From the NCBI RefSeq assembly GCF_000519185.1, contig NZ_JAFA01000022.1, positions 1 through 36,221 of the forward strand: 36,221 bases of DNA. The letters run 5' to 3'. Below the pieces are notes generated by a model. That model was given only the letters and a program-made list of their open reading frames with translations, did not search any database and was not told where the DNA came from. Below are positions 1 to 8,597 of this stretch, in pieces; the first letter of the stretch is position 1; each line of letters opens with the position of its first letter. Position numbers and translations under genes: made by a program. The DNA is from Paraburkholderia nodosa DSM 21604 (lineage in GTDB: Bacteria > Pseudomonadota > Gammaproteobacteria > Burkholderiales > Burkholderiaceae).

Positions 1-154
1 CCTTGCGCGACACGAAGCTCTCGCTCATCGCCATGCCCAGCCGATTCCAGTTGATCAGGTCAGCCAGCCGCACCAGCGGATGTTTCAGGTTGATCTGCTC
101 ACGCAGGGGCTGCCGGAAGAAATCTCCCTCTGTCACAGGCGTCTTCGGACCCAT
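1..154 (-). CDS. IS5-type transposase, N-terminal part (cut by window edge)
   Basis: The reverse strand from the ATG at 154 reads MGPKTPVTEGDFFRQPLREQ and continues with a conserved stretch ending near SESFVSRK before the window stops. This is the familiar N-terminus of an IS5-group DDE transposase, which precedes the DUF772-like region; the catalytic domain lies outside the window. A GTG two codons upstream (160) is an alternative start, with GACGAGG just before it. The IS end must lie between here and about position 240, where sequence resembling an outer-membrane protein begins. Completeness of the element cannot be judged. Confidence 0.8.
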   Translation of the reverse strand, partial: MGPKTPVTEGDFFRQPLREQINLKHPLVRLADLINWNRLGMAMSESFVSRK

Positions 155-168
155 CCGCACCTCGTCAG

Positions 169-212
169 GATTTGCAGGATTTCGGCATCAATATGCCAGG
201 TCTCTGCAAATC
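169..212. repeat. 44-bp interrupted palindrome near the IS end
   Basis: GATTTGCAG (169-177) is inverted as CTGCAAATC (204-212), and GGCAT (184-188) is inverted as ATGCC (193-197). Both pairs share the same dyad centre at 190.5. It lies directly upstream of the transposase start, so it may be a terminal stem-loop, an operator or part of the IS terminal repeat. Confidence 0.6.
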
Positions 213-239
213 CCACAATGCTATTTCGGCCTCGGAGCC

Positions 240-515
240 TTGCCGCATAAGCCTTCGCGGATTGTTCAAGGCCGACTCTTTAACGTGACCGGGAGCCGCG
301 ACAGTGTCGCGTATCCGGGCAGTGCGAATTTTTCTCCAGCGACGCAAGGCTGGACCCCCGAGATATTCTGGATTCCTGTCCAGAATATCCGGATCGGTCT
401 GCAATACACACACTTCACGAAGTATCTTGGCGCGCGTTCGAATTACGACGGACTCGGGCGCAATGCGAGCGACAACGACACGCTGTTTGTTTACCTCTGG
501 GCGGCGTATTGGTGA
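240..515 (+). pseudogene. Outer-membrane beta-barrel protein, C-terminal remnant
   Basis: The frame ending at the TGA at 513-515 reads NVTGSRDSVAYPGSANF, then EIFWIPVQNIRIGLQYTHF and DNDTLFVYLWAAYW. Alternating hydrophobic strands and a terminal aromatic residue are typical of outer-membrane barrels. I recognise the pattern from Burkholderia barrel proteins encoded near multiheme or di-heme cytochrome genes. Only about the last 85-90 residues are present, and the upstream sequence is the IS. The gene is therefore truncated, probably by the IS insertion or an associated deletion. The cytochrome c gene follows 80 nt downstream, so the two may have been one operon. The exact left border is uncertain. 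Confidence 0.6.
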
Positions 516-596
516 CGTGTCTTGCCGCGCTTTCTTTCAGACTGAAGCAGCATCGCTCATGGCTTTATTCCCGTCGCTGGCCATCCAGGGGGATCT

Positions 597-1349
597 GTGA
601 AAACCATGCCATATCTTAGTCCGGGAAAATTCAGGGGATGTCGTCTTGATCCTGGCAAAGTGAAAGGGGTGTCACGATGGATCCTGCTCGCCACATTGCT
701 GACCGACGCCGGTTGTCACGACATCGAGCATTCCAGGAGGATCGACGATCCCGCAGTTGCGGGCAGGACAATTGCATTGCAGGTGTGCTCGAACTGCCAC
801 GGTGTGAACGGCGTTTCCGTGTCGCCCACGTTTCCCAAACTTGCCGGTCAGCAGAGGGAGTATCTGGTCAATCAGTTGACGGACTTCAGGGCCCATCTCC
901 GGTCCGATCCTAACGCGAAAAGATACATGTGGGGATTCACACATCTCAGCGATGCGCAGATTGAACAGCTTGCCGTGTACTTTTCGAGCCGTCCGCCACC
1001 AGCGGGCGGCCTCGGAGATCCTCGACTCGTTGATCACGGCAAGACGATTTTCGTGTCCGGTATACCGGACAAGGGTGTGCCGGCATGCAGCGCCTGCCAC
1101 GGTGCACATGGCGAAGGGGCAGGCGAGTTTCCGCGCCTGGCTGGGCAGCACGCAGACTACATAGAGAAGCAACTGGTGGTCTTTCAGCACGCGGGACAGA
1201 GGCCGCGCGGCGAGGTGATGAATGCAATCTGCGTAAACCTGACGGAGCAGGACATGCACGCGGTGGCGGCTTTCCTCGAATCGTCGACGGCTCCAGTTGC
1301 GATACCGGCTGATCAGGGTGCCGGCGGGGCGGAATCTGCCCACGAATGA
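597..1349 (+). CDS. Di-heme cytochrome c (c4-like), exported
   Basis: A 250-residue protein with two CxxCH heme sites, CSNCH at residues 64-68 and CSACH at 164-168, each starting a c-type domain. Possible axial Met ligands lie in RYMWGF (first domain) and EVMNAI (second). The paired-domain plan fits cytochrome c4/c553-like electron carriers of the periplasm. The N-terminus has a hydrophobic stretch WILLATLLTDAGC ending in a lipobox-like Cys at 40, so it may be a lipoprotein. The GTG start is supported by AGGGGG about 6 nt upstream; a second GTG just before the hydrophobic segment could give a shorter precursor. Its redox partner is unknown. Confidence 0.85.
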   Translation: MKTMPYLSPGKFRGCRLDPGKVKGVSRWILLATLLTDAGCHDIEHSRRIDDPAVAGRTIALQVCSNCHGVNGVSVSPTFPKLAGQQREYLVNQLTDFRAHLRSDPNAKRYMWGFTHLSDAQIEQLAVYFSSRPPPAGGLGDPRLVDHGKTIFVSGIPDKGVPACSACHGAHGEGAGEFPRLAGQHADYIEKQLVVFQHAGQRPRGEVMNAICVNLTEQDMHAVAAFLESSTAPVAIPADQGAGGAESAHE

Positions 1350-1486
1350 CACGATCACGGTGAATGGCAAACAACATGGCGTTATTCCAGTGCGATCACA
1401 TCGTCCGGTTCGAAGCCCATCGCAAAGCCAGGCGGCGCAATTGAGATAGCACGGCTTTAAGCATCACACAGACGACACAACCCGTC

Positions 1487-1515
1487 GGGAATAATCGAGG
1501 TACCCGTTCGTTTAC
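1487..1515 (+). promoter_or_regulatory. Candidate ECF-sigma promoter (GGAAT-N16-CGTT)
   Basis: GGGAATAAT at 1487-1495 and CGTTTAC at 1509-1515 resemble the -35 (GGAAT) and -10 (CGTT) elements of extracytoplasmic-function sigma factors. The spacer between GGAAT and CGTT is 16 nt. Transcription would start near 1523, leaving a leader of about 85 nt before the beta-propeller gene. Two similar sites lie near the right end of the window. Confidence 0.45.
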
Positions 1516-1606
1516 GCAGGATGTGGGTCGCGCGATGCAATGCAGCGCCGTGGCTGCGCGACTCGTCCTGGCGGCTCAGGTCGTTTGCGCGAGTTGGAGG
1601 TGTCAA

Positions 1607-2761
1607 ATGGAAGCTTCGCGATCGTTGTCTGCATTCAGTTCATACACTGGCTTCATCGGGCTGGCGAGAGTAGCACCCGTAATCCGCTTTGTGCGTCGTA
1701 CAGTGTGTGGAACCGGTCTCCTGGCGTTATCGTTGGGAACTGCCTGGGCCGGTGCGCAGGAGGCGATTCTGCCACCACAGTCCGTGAACGCATCGACGGT
1801 TCCAGCCAACGGTGATCTCAATCCGTACGGTATCGCGTTCGTTCCGGTTGGCGTGCCGTCCTGGAGCACACTCCAACCCGGCGATGTGGTGGTATCGAAT
1901 TTCAATGCGCAGTCGAATCTGCAGGGCACTGGCACGACAATCGTCAAGCTCGTACCTAACAGCAATCCCGTGACCTTCTTCGAAGGACACAACCTCGGCC
2001 TCACAACGGCACTTGCAGTTCTAAGAAGCGGCTTCGTGCTGGTGGGTAATGTACCGACTACGGATGGCAAGACCATCGTCGCGCCAGGCTCGCTGCTCGT
2101 CATCAATCCGCAGGGCGGCCTTGTCAAGGAACTGAAAGATCCTAACCTACTCGATGGTCCATGGGATCTCGCCGTGATCGACGCGGGGCAATTCGCCAGA
2201 GTCTTCGTCTCGGATGTGTTGAATGGAACGGTCGCGCGGATCGATCTCGCGATCAGCGCGAACGGCGTGCAGGTGCTGCCAAGCTCGACCATCATTGCGT
2301 CTGGCTACATGCACCGCAGCGATCCAGCTGCACTTGTTGTCGGTCCGACCGGGCTCGCATACGACGCGCAACATGACGTACTCTACGTCGCTTCGACAGG
2401 TGACAATGCGGTGTTCGCTGTCTACGGCGCTGCCGCCGCGAATCATAGTGGTGGGGTCGGCCGGATGATTTACCAGGACAACAAACACCTCCACGGGCCG
2501 CTTGCACTGGCACTGGCACCGAACGGACATCTCGTTACTGCGAACGGCGACGCAGTCAATCCCGACCCGCAGCAACCGAGTGAGATCGTCGAGTTCACCG
2601 TTAACGGAGAATTCGTTGCGCAAATGTCCGTCGACCCTGCGCAGGGCTCGGCGTTCGGTCTTGCATTCGGCTTTGATAGCAAGCACCACCTGCAATTTGC
2701 CGCGGTCGACGACACCACAAATTCGGCGACGGTCTGGACATTGCGGTCAGACAATCACTAA
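1607..2761 (+). CDS. Secreted beta-propeller (NHL/SMP-30-like) protein
   Basis: A 384-residue protein if started at the ATG at 1607, which has GGAGG at 1596-1600 six nt upstream; an in-frame GTG at 1523 lacks this support. The N-terminus carries a basic region, the hydrophobic segment CGTGLLALSLGTAWAG and an AWA-type signal-peptidase site, so the protein is exported. The rest contains repeated blade-like segments such as LNPYGIAFVPVG, GPWDLAVIDAG, GPTGLAYDAQHDVLYVAST and GPLALALAPNGHLVTANG, as in NHL/SMP-30 six-bladed propellers. The function is not known; such proteins often bind ligands or other proteins. The fold is confident, the role is not. Confidence 0.75.
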   Translation: MEASRSLSAFSSYTGFIGLARVAPVIRFVRRTVCGTGLLALSLGTAWAGAQEAILPPQSVNASTVPANGDLNPYGIAFVPVGVPSWSTLQPGDVVVSNFNAQSNLQGTGTTIVKLVPNSNPVTFFEGHNLGLTTALAVLRSGFVLVGNVPTTDGKTIVAPGSLLVINPQGGLVKELKDPNLLDGPWDLAVIDAGQFARVFVSDVLNGTVARIDLAISANGVQVLPSSTIIASGYMHRSDPAALVVGPTGLAYDAQHDVLYVASTGDNAVFAVYGAAAANHSGGVGRMIYQDNKHLHGPLALALAPNGHLVTANGDAVNPDPQQPSEIVEFTVNGEFVAQMSVDPAQGSAFGLAFGFDSKHHLQFAAVDDTTNSATVWTLRSDNH

Positions 2762-3285
2762 GCAAACACAGAACGCCCGCCCAAGCCATCGTTGCTCACT
2801 CCGCGCGACGAATGTGTGCATGAGCGCGAACTCCGGTTTGGGCGGGATAGTTATCCACCTCACGCACTCACGCCTGGCACGCGCGGTCGGGCGCTGCGCC
2901 TCAGCTGACCGCGTGACGCTAGCCCAATGCGTCGGGGCGGGGCTACCGGGAACATTTTCGTGCGGCCTTCGCGGCTTCACGGAATGCCACATTCCCTTGA
3001 ATCCGTCGCCGTTCATCTGAACAGGTTGTTTGTCCTGCGCGAAGCGAAAAAGGGACGGCCCTTGCAGGTCCATTGATGCTCGCCGTCACTGACCGTGAGG
3101 AGCCACCAGTCGACGCTCGTGCGGCACGTGTGTTTCGGACTGCGTCGGCCCTTGCTGGCGATCAGCTTGTGGCGGATCCGATAGGGCCACCATCCTTTGT
3201 ACCCGTGCACCGAACGCGGCAGTGGGGCAACCAGGCACCCATGGTTGCCGCACGTAATCAGGTCGCGCGGGATGCTCAAAAGTTG
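2762..3285. other. Region without a confident gene
   Basis: No convincing coding region lies between the beta-propeller stop and the chrB operator. A minus-strand frame running left from chrB ends at 3013 and encodes a Trp- and Cys-rich stretch (KGWWPYRIRH, VDWWLLTVSD). It has no good start or ribosome site outside chrB, so it is either a relic or chance. No terminator hairpin was found. Confidence 0.5.
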
Positions 3286-3311
3286 ACTTGTAGATAGCGC
3301 TACGTACAAGT
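3286..3311. promoter_or_regulatory. 26-bp palindrome, candidate ChrB operator, with -35 box
   Basis: ACTTGTA (3286-3292) is inverted as TACAAGT (3305-3311) around a perfect TAGCGCTA core (3295-3302), so 22 of 26 positions are symmetric. TTGACT (3283-3288) overlaps its left edge and is a plausible -35 box. A weak -10 candidate, TACAAG at 3305-3310, would follow at 16 nt. The chrB ATG lies 12 nt to the right with no ribosome-binding site, so the leader may be very short or absent. ChrB proteins bind DNA upstream of their own operons and are released by chromate; the assignment here rests on position. Confidence 0.6.
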
Positions 3312-3323
3312 AGCATAGTCTAC

Positions 3324-4304
3324 ATGGAAACATTGTCGACCTGGTCAGTTCTCGTACTGACGCTGCCCACCGAAAACGCGACCGCACGCATGCGCTTCTG
3401 GCGCGCACTCAAGGCGAGGGGGTGCGCCGTGCTGCGCGACGGCATCTATCTGTTGCCGTACACGGAAGAGCGCGAGCGGATGCTGCGCGAGCTTTCGGTT
3501 GCGATTGGCGAGAGCGGCGGCACGGCTCACCTGCTGCGTGCGCCCAGCCTGGACGCGTCGCAGGAAGCGGAATTTCGCGCGCTGTTTGATCGCGCCGACG
3601 AATACGACAGCCTCATCCGCACGCTAGCCGATGCCCGCAAGACAGTTTCGGGCCAGTCCGCCGCCGAGTTGACAAAGGTGTTGCGGCGCTTGCGCAAGGA
3701 TTACGAAACAGTCGTCGGAATCGACTTCTTCCCGGGCGAAACGGCCACGCGTGCCGAAGCCGCCTGGCAGGATTTTGTGTCGCACGTCGACACGGTTTTG
3801 TCGCCTGGCGAGCCGCATGCGGCAAACCGCGCAATCCGCTCGTTATCCGTTGAGGACTATCAGGGGCGGACCTGGGCGACCCGCAGGCGCATGTGGGTCG
3901 ACCGGGTGGCGAGCGCATGGGTGATTCGTCGTTTCATCGACCGCGACGCCCGCTTCATCTGGCTGACGTCGCCCGACGCCTGTCCCGCCGACGCGCTCGG
4001 CTTCGATTTCGACGGCGCCAGCTTTACCCATGTGGGAGAACGCGTCACGTTCGAAGTGCTGCTGGCGAGCTTCGGCCTGGACTCGGACCCGGCGCTTCTG
4101 CGGCTCGGCGCGATGGTTCACGCGCTCGACGTGGGCGGTGCGAGCGTGCCGGAAGCCATCGGGTTCGAAGCAATTATGGCCGGCACCCGGGAGCGTGCAC
4201 CAGACGACGACCAGCTACTCGCCGCGATGAGCCCGGTGCTCGACTCGATGTACACGCATTTCGTGGCCAGCGAAAAAGGCGGCGACACGGGACGGCGTCC
4301 ATGA
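3324..4304 (+). CDS. chrB: ChrB, chromate-responsive regulator
   Basis: A 326-residue protein with the two-part layout of ChrB. The N-terminal region (about 1-160) begins WSVLVLTLPTENATARMRFW and includes LRDGIYLLPYTEERERMLRE. The C-terminal ChrB domain (about 180-310) has RTWATRRRMWVDRVASAWVI, then DRDARFIWL and FDFDGASFTHVGERVTFEVL. Known ChrB proteins sense chromate and control chr operons as cytosolic regulators. The gene sits first in the cluster with a palindrome just upstream, and its stop overlaps the chrA start (ATGA), so the two are translationally coupled. The length matches full-size ChrB. Confidence 0.92.
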   Translation: METLSTWSVLVLTLPTENATARMRFWRALKARGCAVLRDGIYLLPYTEERERMLRELSVAIGESGGTAHLLRAPSLDASQEAEFRALFDRADEYDSLIRTLADARKTVSGQSAAELTKVLRRLRKDYETVVGIDFFPGETATRAEAAWQDFVSHVDTVLSPGEPHAANRAIRSLSVEDYQGRTWATRRRMWVDRVASAWVIRRFIDRDARFIWLTSPDACPADALGFDFDGASFTHVGERVTFEVLLASFGLDSDPALLRLGAMVHALDVGGASVPEAIGFEAIMAGTRERAPDDDQLLAAMSPVLDSMYTHFVASEKGGDTGRRP

Positions 4305-5485
4305 GCACGACGACCGCACACGTGCCCGGCTACACGCTTGGCCAGATGGCGCTCTATATGCTGAAGCTCGGTACGGTCGGGTTCGGTGGACCGGTAGCGC
4401 TCGTCGGCTACATGCGCCGCGATCTGGTCGAGCAGCGCGGCTGGATTACGGACGCGGACTACCGCGAAGGGCTGGCACTCGCGCAGATGATGCCCGGCCC
4501 GCTTGCCGCGCAGCTCGGCATCTATCTCGGCTTTGTGCACTACCGTCTTCTGGGTGCGACGGTCGCGGGGCTCGCCTTCGTGCTGCCTTCGTTCCTGATG
4601 GTCGTCGCGCTAGGCTGGGCCTACGCGCATTTCGGTGGGCTGTCGTGGATGCAGGCGGTTTTCTATGGCGTAGGTGCGGCGGTAGTCGGCATCATCGCGA
4701 TGAGCGCGTACAAGCTGACAACAAAGACGCTCGGCTCAGACCGGCTGCTCTGGATCATCTACCTGAGCCTCGCGGTAGTGACGGTTGCCACAGAGTCCGA
4801 AATCGCGTGGCTCTTCATCACGGGCGGCGTCGTCAACTGGCTGCGCCGGTCGCCGCCTCGATGGCTGGGTAAAGGCGGGCTCAACGCGTTAGCAGTGACC
4901 CAGGCGCCTGCACTTGCTGGTGTCTTCAGCGGACTGGATCTCCCGTTGCTCGGCCAGATTGGTCTTTTCTTCACGAAGGCGGGTGCGTTCGTGTTCGGCT
5001 CGGGTCTGGCGATCGTGCCGTTTCTCTACGGCGGCGTCGTGACCGAGCACCACTGGCTCAACGACAAACAGTTCGTCGATGCAGTGGCCGTCGCGATGAT
5101 TACGCCGGGGCCGGTCGTCATCACCGTAGGTTTCATCGGCTATCTGGTTGCGGGACTGGCCGGTGCCTGCGTCGCCGCGCTCGGCACCTTTCTGCCGTGT
5201 TACCTGTTCACTGTGTTGCCCGCACCGTACTTCAAGAAGTATGGGCGGCTGCCTGCTGTGAAGGCGTTTGTCGATGGCATTACCGCTGCTGCCGTAGGGG
5301 CAATTACCGGTTCGGTCGTCGTCATTGCCAGGCGTTCGGTCATCGACTGGCCAACCGCGCTGATCGCACTCGCAGCCGTGCTGCTGCTGTGGCGCTTCAG
5401 GAAACTTCCAGAGCCCGTGATCGTCGTCGCAGCCGCTCTGATTGGCCTTGCCCTCTATCCGCTTCTCCATCTGCACGCCTGGTAA
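4301..5485 (+). CDS. chrA: ChrA, chromate efflux transporter (CHR family)
   Basis: A 394-residue inner-membrane protein with two homologous CHR domains. The first starts LKLGTVGFGGPVALVGYM and includes AQMMPGPLAAQLGIYLGF; the second includes FTKAGAFVFGSGLAIVPFL and MITPGPVVITVGFIGYLV. These GFGGP, PGP and FGSG motifs are diagnostic of ChrA, which exports chromate from the cytoplasm. About ten hydrophobic segments are visible, matching the long-chain (two-domain) subfamily. The ATG at 4301 overlaps the chrB stop. The next gene begins 31 nt after the stop. Confidence 0.95.
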   Translation: MSTTTAHVPGYTLGQMALYMLKLGTVGFGGPVALVGYMRRDLVEQRGWITDADYREGLALAQMMPGPLAAQLGIYLGFVHYRLLGATVAGLAFVLPSFLMVVALGWAYAHFGGLSWMQAVFYGVGAAVVGIIAMSAYKLTTKTLGSDRLLWIIYLSLAVVTVATESEIAWLFITGGVVNWLRRSPPRWLGKGGLNALAVTQAPALAGVFSGLDLPLLGQIGLFFTKAGAFVFGSGLAIVPFLYGGVVTEHHWLNDKQFVDAVAVAMITPGPVVITVGFIGYLVAGLAGACVAALGTFLPCYLFTVLPAPYFKKYGRLPAVKAFVDGITAAAVGAITGSVVVIARRSVIDWPTALIALAAVLLLWRFRKLPEPVIVVAAALIGLALYPLLHLHAW

Positions 5486-5516
5486 CCACCGTGCGGGATA
5501 ACTGCGAGGATTGCAC

Positions 5517-6243
5517 ATGAAATCGCGACGTACCTTTCTGCACGATTCTGCCGCTGTCGGTGCAGGCATGATGCTGGCTCAGGTGCAAATGGTCCGGGCG
5601 GCCAGCGTACCGGGCTATGTCGACAGACTCGTCAATGCGGACGGCAAGTATGCTGCCTCACCACTGCCGTTTGCCTTTGATGCGCTCGAGCCGGTCATTG
5701 ATGCCCGCACGGTGGAACTCCACTACAACTTCCATCACAAGCCCGCCGCCGCAGCAGCGAACAAGGCAGAGGAGGGGCTCGCCAGGGCACGCGAGACCGG
5801 CGACTTCGCGCTGGTGAAGTTCCATTCCAAGGAACTGGCCTATCAGCTGTCCAGCCACATCCTGCACACGATTTACTGGACAAGCATTTCGGGCAAGGGT
5901 GGTGAGCCGAAGGGTGATCTGGCAAAAGTGATCGAGAGCAACTTTGGCTCGTACGAGAAGTTCAAGGCGCAGCTCATTGCAGCGACCATTGCTACGGAAG
6001 TGGGGCATCGTCGGATACCTCCCGGCGACGGGAAAGCTCATGATCCTCCAGTGCGAGAACCACCAGAAACTCACGGCCTGGGGCATCCAGCCGATCCTGG
6101 TCCTCGATGTTTTCGAGCATGCCTACTACCTGAAGTATCAGAACCGCCGCAACGAGTATGTCAACCAGCTATTGAGCATCATCAACTGGGATAACGCTGC
6201 AATGAGACTACAGGCGGCGATGCCGTCACGCGCCTCAGCCTGA
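5517..6243 (+). pseudogene. chrC: ChrC-type Fe/Mn superoxide dismutase, Tat signal, frameshifted
   Basis: The ATG at 5517 has GAGGA six nt upstream. The N-terminus, SRRTFLHDSAAVGAG followed by a hydrophobic stretch, is a twin-arginine signal, so the enzyme would act in the periplasm. SOD hallmarks are split over two frames. ELHYNFHHKP and ILHTIYW lie in the first frame. WGIVGYLPATGKLM and DVFEHAYYLKYQNRR, with the Asp and His metal ligands, lie in another frame after 6000/6001. At the junction the expected EGSGW motif is missing, which fits loss of about 8 nt. Read without the shift, the protein lacks half of its metal site. This is either a real inactivating deletion or an assembly error. 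Superoxide dismutases (ChrC) are known members of chrBAC operons. Confidence 0.85.
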
Positions 6244-6303
6244 TGCCCGCGTGCGGGAAGCAAGCGTGTGGCGTAACGTCGAGGCGAAAAACAGGGTATT
6301 GCG

Positions 6304-7545
6304 ATGACTCCGGCCAGGGCGGCACTGTCGATCCTGCTCCCGCCTGCGGGCGTGGACCGAAGCGCGTGGCTGCTGCTCGCCGCGCGGAGTCTGCGCGGAA
6401 TCTGCGACGGCTTTGTCGCCGTGCTGCTGCCAGCCTATCTTCTGTCGCTTGGTTTCGGGAAACTCACGGTTGGCCTGATCGGCACCGCCACACTGCTCGG
6501 CTCGGCCGCTGCGACGATTGTTGTCGGCCTGCTGGGTAGCCGTTACCCGCAGCGTGCACTGCTGCTCTTCGCTGCAGCCCTGATGGCGGCAACCGGTCTG
6601 GCGTTTGGTTTCCTGTCGTCACTATGGCCGCTGCTCGTGGTGGCGTTTGTCGGCACTCTCAACCCGAGTTCGGATGACGTCAGCCTCTTTTTACCGCTCG
6701 AGCACGCGCGCCTTGCGGAATCAGCGAAGGGCGACACCCGAACTGCGCTCTTCGCGCGCTACAGCCTCGTGGGCGGGCTCTCGGCGGCACTCGGCGCGCT
6801 GCTCGCCGGGCTCCCGGACTGGCTTGCGGCGCATGCTGGCGTTTCCGCGCTCTTCGCCATGCGCGCGATGTTCATCGTCTACGCAATAACGGGCTTCGTC
6901 GTCTTCCTGCTGTATCTCCGGCTGCCAAAGCGGAAGGCGCACGCGGCAACTGCCCGGGCGCCGCTCGGCCCGTCGCGCGCGATCGTCACACGTCTCGCGT
7001 TGCTGTTCAGCGTGGACGCGTTTGCAGGCGGACTGCTCGTGAACTCGCTGCTGACGCTGTGGCTGATCCAGCGCTTTGGCCTTTCGCTCGCGTCAGCAGG
7101 ACAGTTCTTTTTCTGGTCGGGGCTGCTCAGTGCAGGCTCACAACTGGCCGCCGCACCGATCGCGCGAAGGATCGGCCTGCTCAACACCATGGTGTTCACT
7201 CACATTCCGTCGAGTGTGTGCCTCATCGCCGCCGCCTTCGCGCCATCGTTGCCGCTAACCCTGGTGCTGTTGCTCGCGCGCAGTGCGCTGTCGCAGCTCG
7301 ATGTGCCGACCCGGAGTGCCTATGTAATGGCGGTGGTGACACCGCCCGAACGACCGGCGGCTGCGAGCTTTACGGCGGTGCCGCGAAGTCTCGCGGCGGC
7401 GGTCGCGCCGACGATCGCTGGTGGCTTGCTCGGAGCGGGATGGCTCGGCGCGCCGCTGATCGCTTGCGGCACACTCAAGATTGCCTACGATCTCGCGGTG
7501 CTCGCCGCTTTCCGTCATATCCGGCCGGACGGAGGATCATCGTGA
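6304..7545 (+). CDS. MFS transporter of the chromate cluster
   Basis: A 413-residue protein with about twelve hydrophobic segments, for example FVAVLLPAYLLSLGFGKLTV, VGLIGTATLLGSAAATIVVG and FVVFLLYLRLPKRK. This is the major facilitator layout with a basic central loop (residues about 205-225). The substrate cannot be read from the sequence. It lies 60 nt after chrC on the same strand, and its TGA overlaps the next gene's GTG start, so it belongs to the same operon. Its position suggests export of a chromate-related or oxidative-stress-related compound; this is inference only. Confidence 0.8.
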   Translation: MTPARAALSILLPPAGVDRSAWLLLAARSLRGICDGFVAVLLPAYLLSLGFGKLTVGLIGTATLLGSAAATIVVGLLGSRYPQRALLLFAAALMAATGLAFGFLSSLWPLLVVAFVGTLNPSSDDVSLFLPLEHARLAESAKGDTRTALFARYSLVGGLSAALGALLAGLPDWLAAHAGVSALFAMRAMFIVYAITGFVVFLLYLRLPKRKAHAATARAPLGPSRAIVTRLALLFSVDAFAGGLLVNSLLTLWLIQRFGLSLASAGQFFFWSGLLSAGSQLAAAPIARRIGLLNTMVFTHIPSSVCLIAAAFAPSLPLTLVLLLARSALSQLDVPTRSAYVMAVVTPPERPAAASFTAVPRSLAAAVAPTIAGGLLGAGWLGAPLIACGTLKIAYDLAVLAAFRHIRPDGGSS

Positions 7546-8585
7546 AATGTCAACGCGCAAACCATCGCTTCGGGGCGCCGCTCGTCGGCGTGCTTTTCGC
7601 AATCGTGACTGTGGCCGGTAGCGTTGCCAGTTGTGTTGCACATGGAGCGGATGATGCAGTAACCGGCAATCTGCCACTGAAGCAGGTGGAGGACGTTCCG
7701 CTGCCTGGTCGATCGTCACGCTTCGACTATGAAAGCTATGACCCTAGCCGGCACCTGCTGTTCATCGCGCACCTGGGGGACAGTGAAGTCCTGGTTCTCG
7801 ACACAGTCGCGTCCCGCGTCGTCGCACGCATACCCGGCATCTCATCAGTGCATGGCCTGCTGGTCGTGCCCGAACTGTCGCGCGTATATGCGTCGGCAAC
7901 CGGCACAAACGAGGTTGTCGCGATCGATGAGCGCACGCTGAAAATCATCGCTCGGGCGCCCGGCGGCATCTATCCGGACGGCATGGCGTACGCGCCCGAT
8001 GCACACAGACTGTTCGTTTCAGATGAGACCGGAGAAACGGAGACGGTGATCGATGTTCCGGGCAACCGTCGAATTGCGACAATTCCACTCGACGGGGAAG
8101 TGGGCAATTCGCAATACGATCCGGTTTCGCGACACATCTTCGTCAACGTGCAGACGCGACGCCAGTTGGTGGAGATTGATCCAACTACCAACACGATTGT
8201 TTCCCGTACCGATCTGCCGGGCGCGAAAGGCAATCACGGACTGCTGATTGTCCCGGAATTGCACCTCGCGCTGATAGCCTGTGAGGACAACGATCGCCTG
8301 CTGGTACTCGACATGCACACGATGAAGGTTGTCTCGGCGTTCGATACCGGCGGCGAGCCGGATGTCCTGGCGTTCGATCCCGCATTGCACACGGTCTTCG
8401 TGGCTGGCGAGGCAGGCGTCGTGTCGATGTTCAGCGTCGACGCGTCCCGTGTGTCGAAGATTGGCGACGGGCGCGTGGGACCGAATGCACACGTTGTCAG
8501 TCTCGATGCGGCGACGCACCGGGCGTACTTTCCGCTGAAGGACGTCGGCGGGCATCCCGTCCTGCGGATCATGGCACCGCGATAG
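7542..8585 (+). CDS. Periplasmic YncE/YVTN-type beta-propeller
   Basis: A 347-residue protein starting at the GTG at 7542, chosen because GGAGGAT lies six nt upstream and the start overlaps the preceding stop (GTGA). The signal peptide is hydrophobic (FGAPLVGVLFAIVTVAGSVA). Repeating blades follow: HLLFIAHLGDSEVLVLDT, RVYASATGTNEVVAIDE, RLFVSDETGETETVIDV and RHIFVNVQTRRQLVEIDP. This is the pattern of YncE/YVTN seven-bladed propellers. The tight coupling to the MFS gene implies a joint role. Function is unknown; a binding or scaffold role in the periplasm is possible. Confidence 0.8.
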   Translation: MKCQRANHRFGAPLVGVLFAIVTVAGSVASCVAHGADDAVTGNLPLKQVEDVPLPGRSSRFDYESYDPSRHLLFIAHLGDSEVLVLDTVASRVVARIPGISSVHGLLVVPELSRVYASATGTNEVVAIDERTLKIIARAPGGIYPDGMAYAPDAHRLFVSDETGETETVIDVPGNRRIATIPLDGEVGNSQYDPVSRHIFVNVQTRRQLVEIDPTTNTIVSRTDLPGAKGNHGLLIVPELHLALIACEDNDRLLVLDMHTMKVVSAFDTGGEPDVLAFDPALHTVFVAGEAGVVSMFSVDASRVSKIGDGRVGPNAHVVSLDAATHRAYFPLKDVGGHPVLRIMAPR

Positions 8586-8597
8586 GGGCGCGCCTGG

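Noticed and set aside
672..1370. Minus-strand open frame under the cytochrome c gene
   Set aside because: Antisense shadow; the plus-strand gene has both heme motifs and a ribosome-binding site.
3013..3408. Minus-strand Trp/Cys-rich open frame near chrB
   Set aside because: It overlaps the chrB start, lacks a ribosome-binding site and matches no family I know; noted only as a possible relic.
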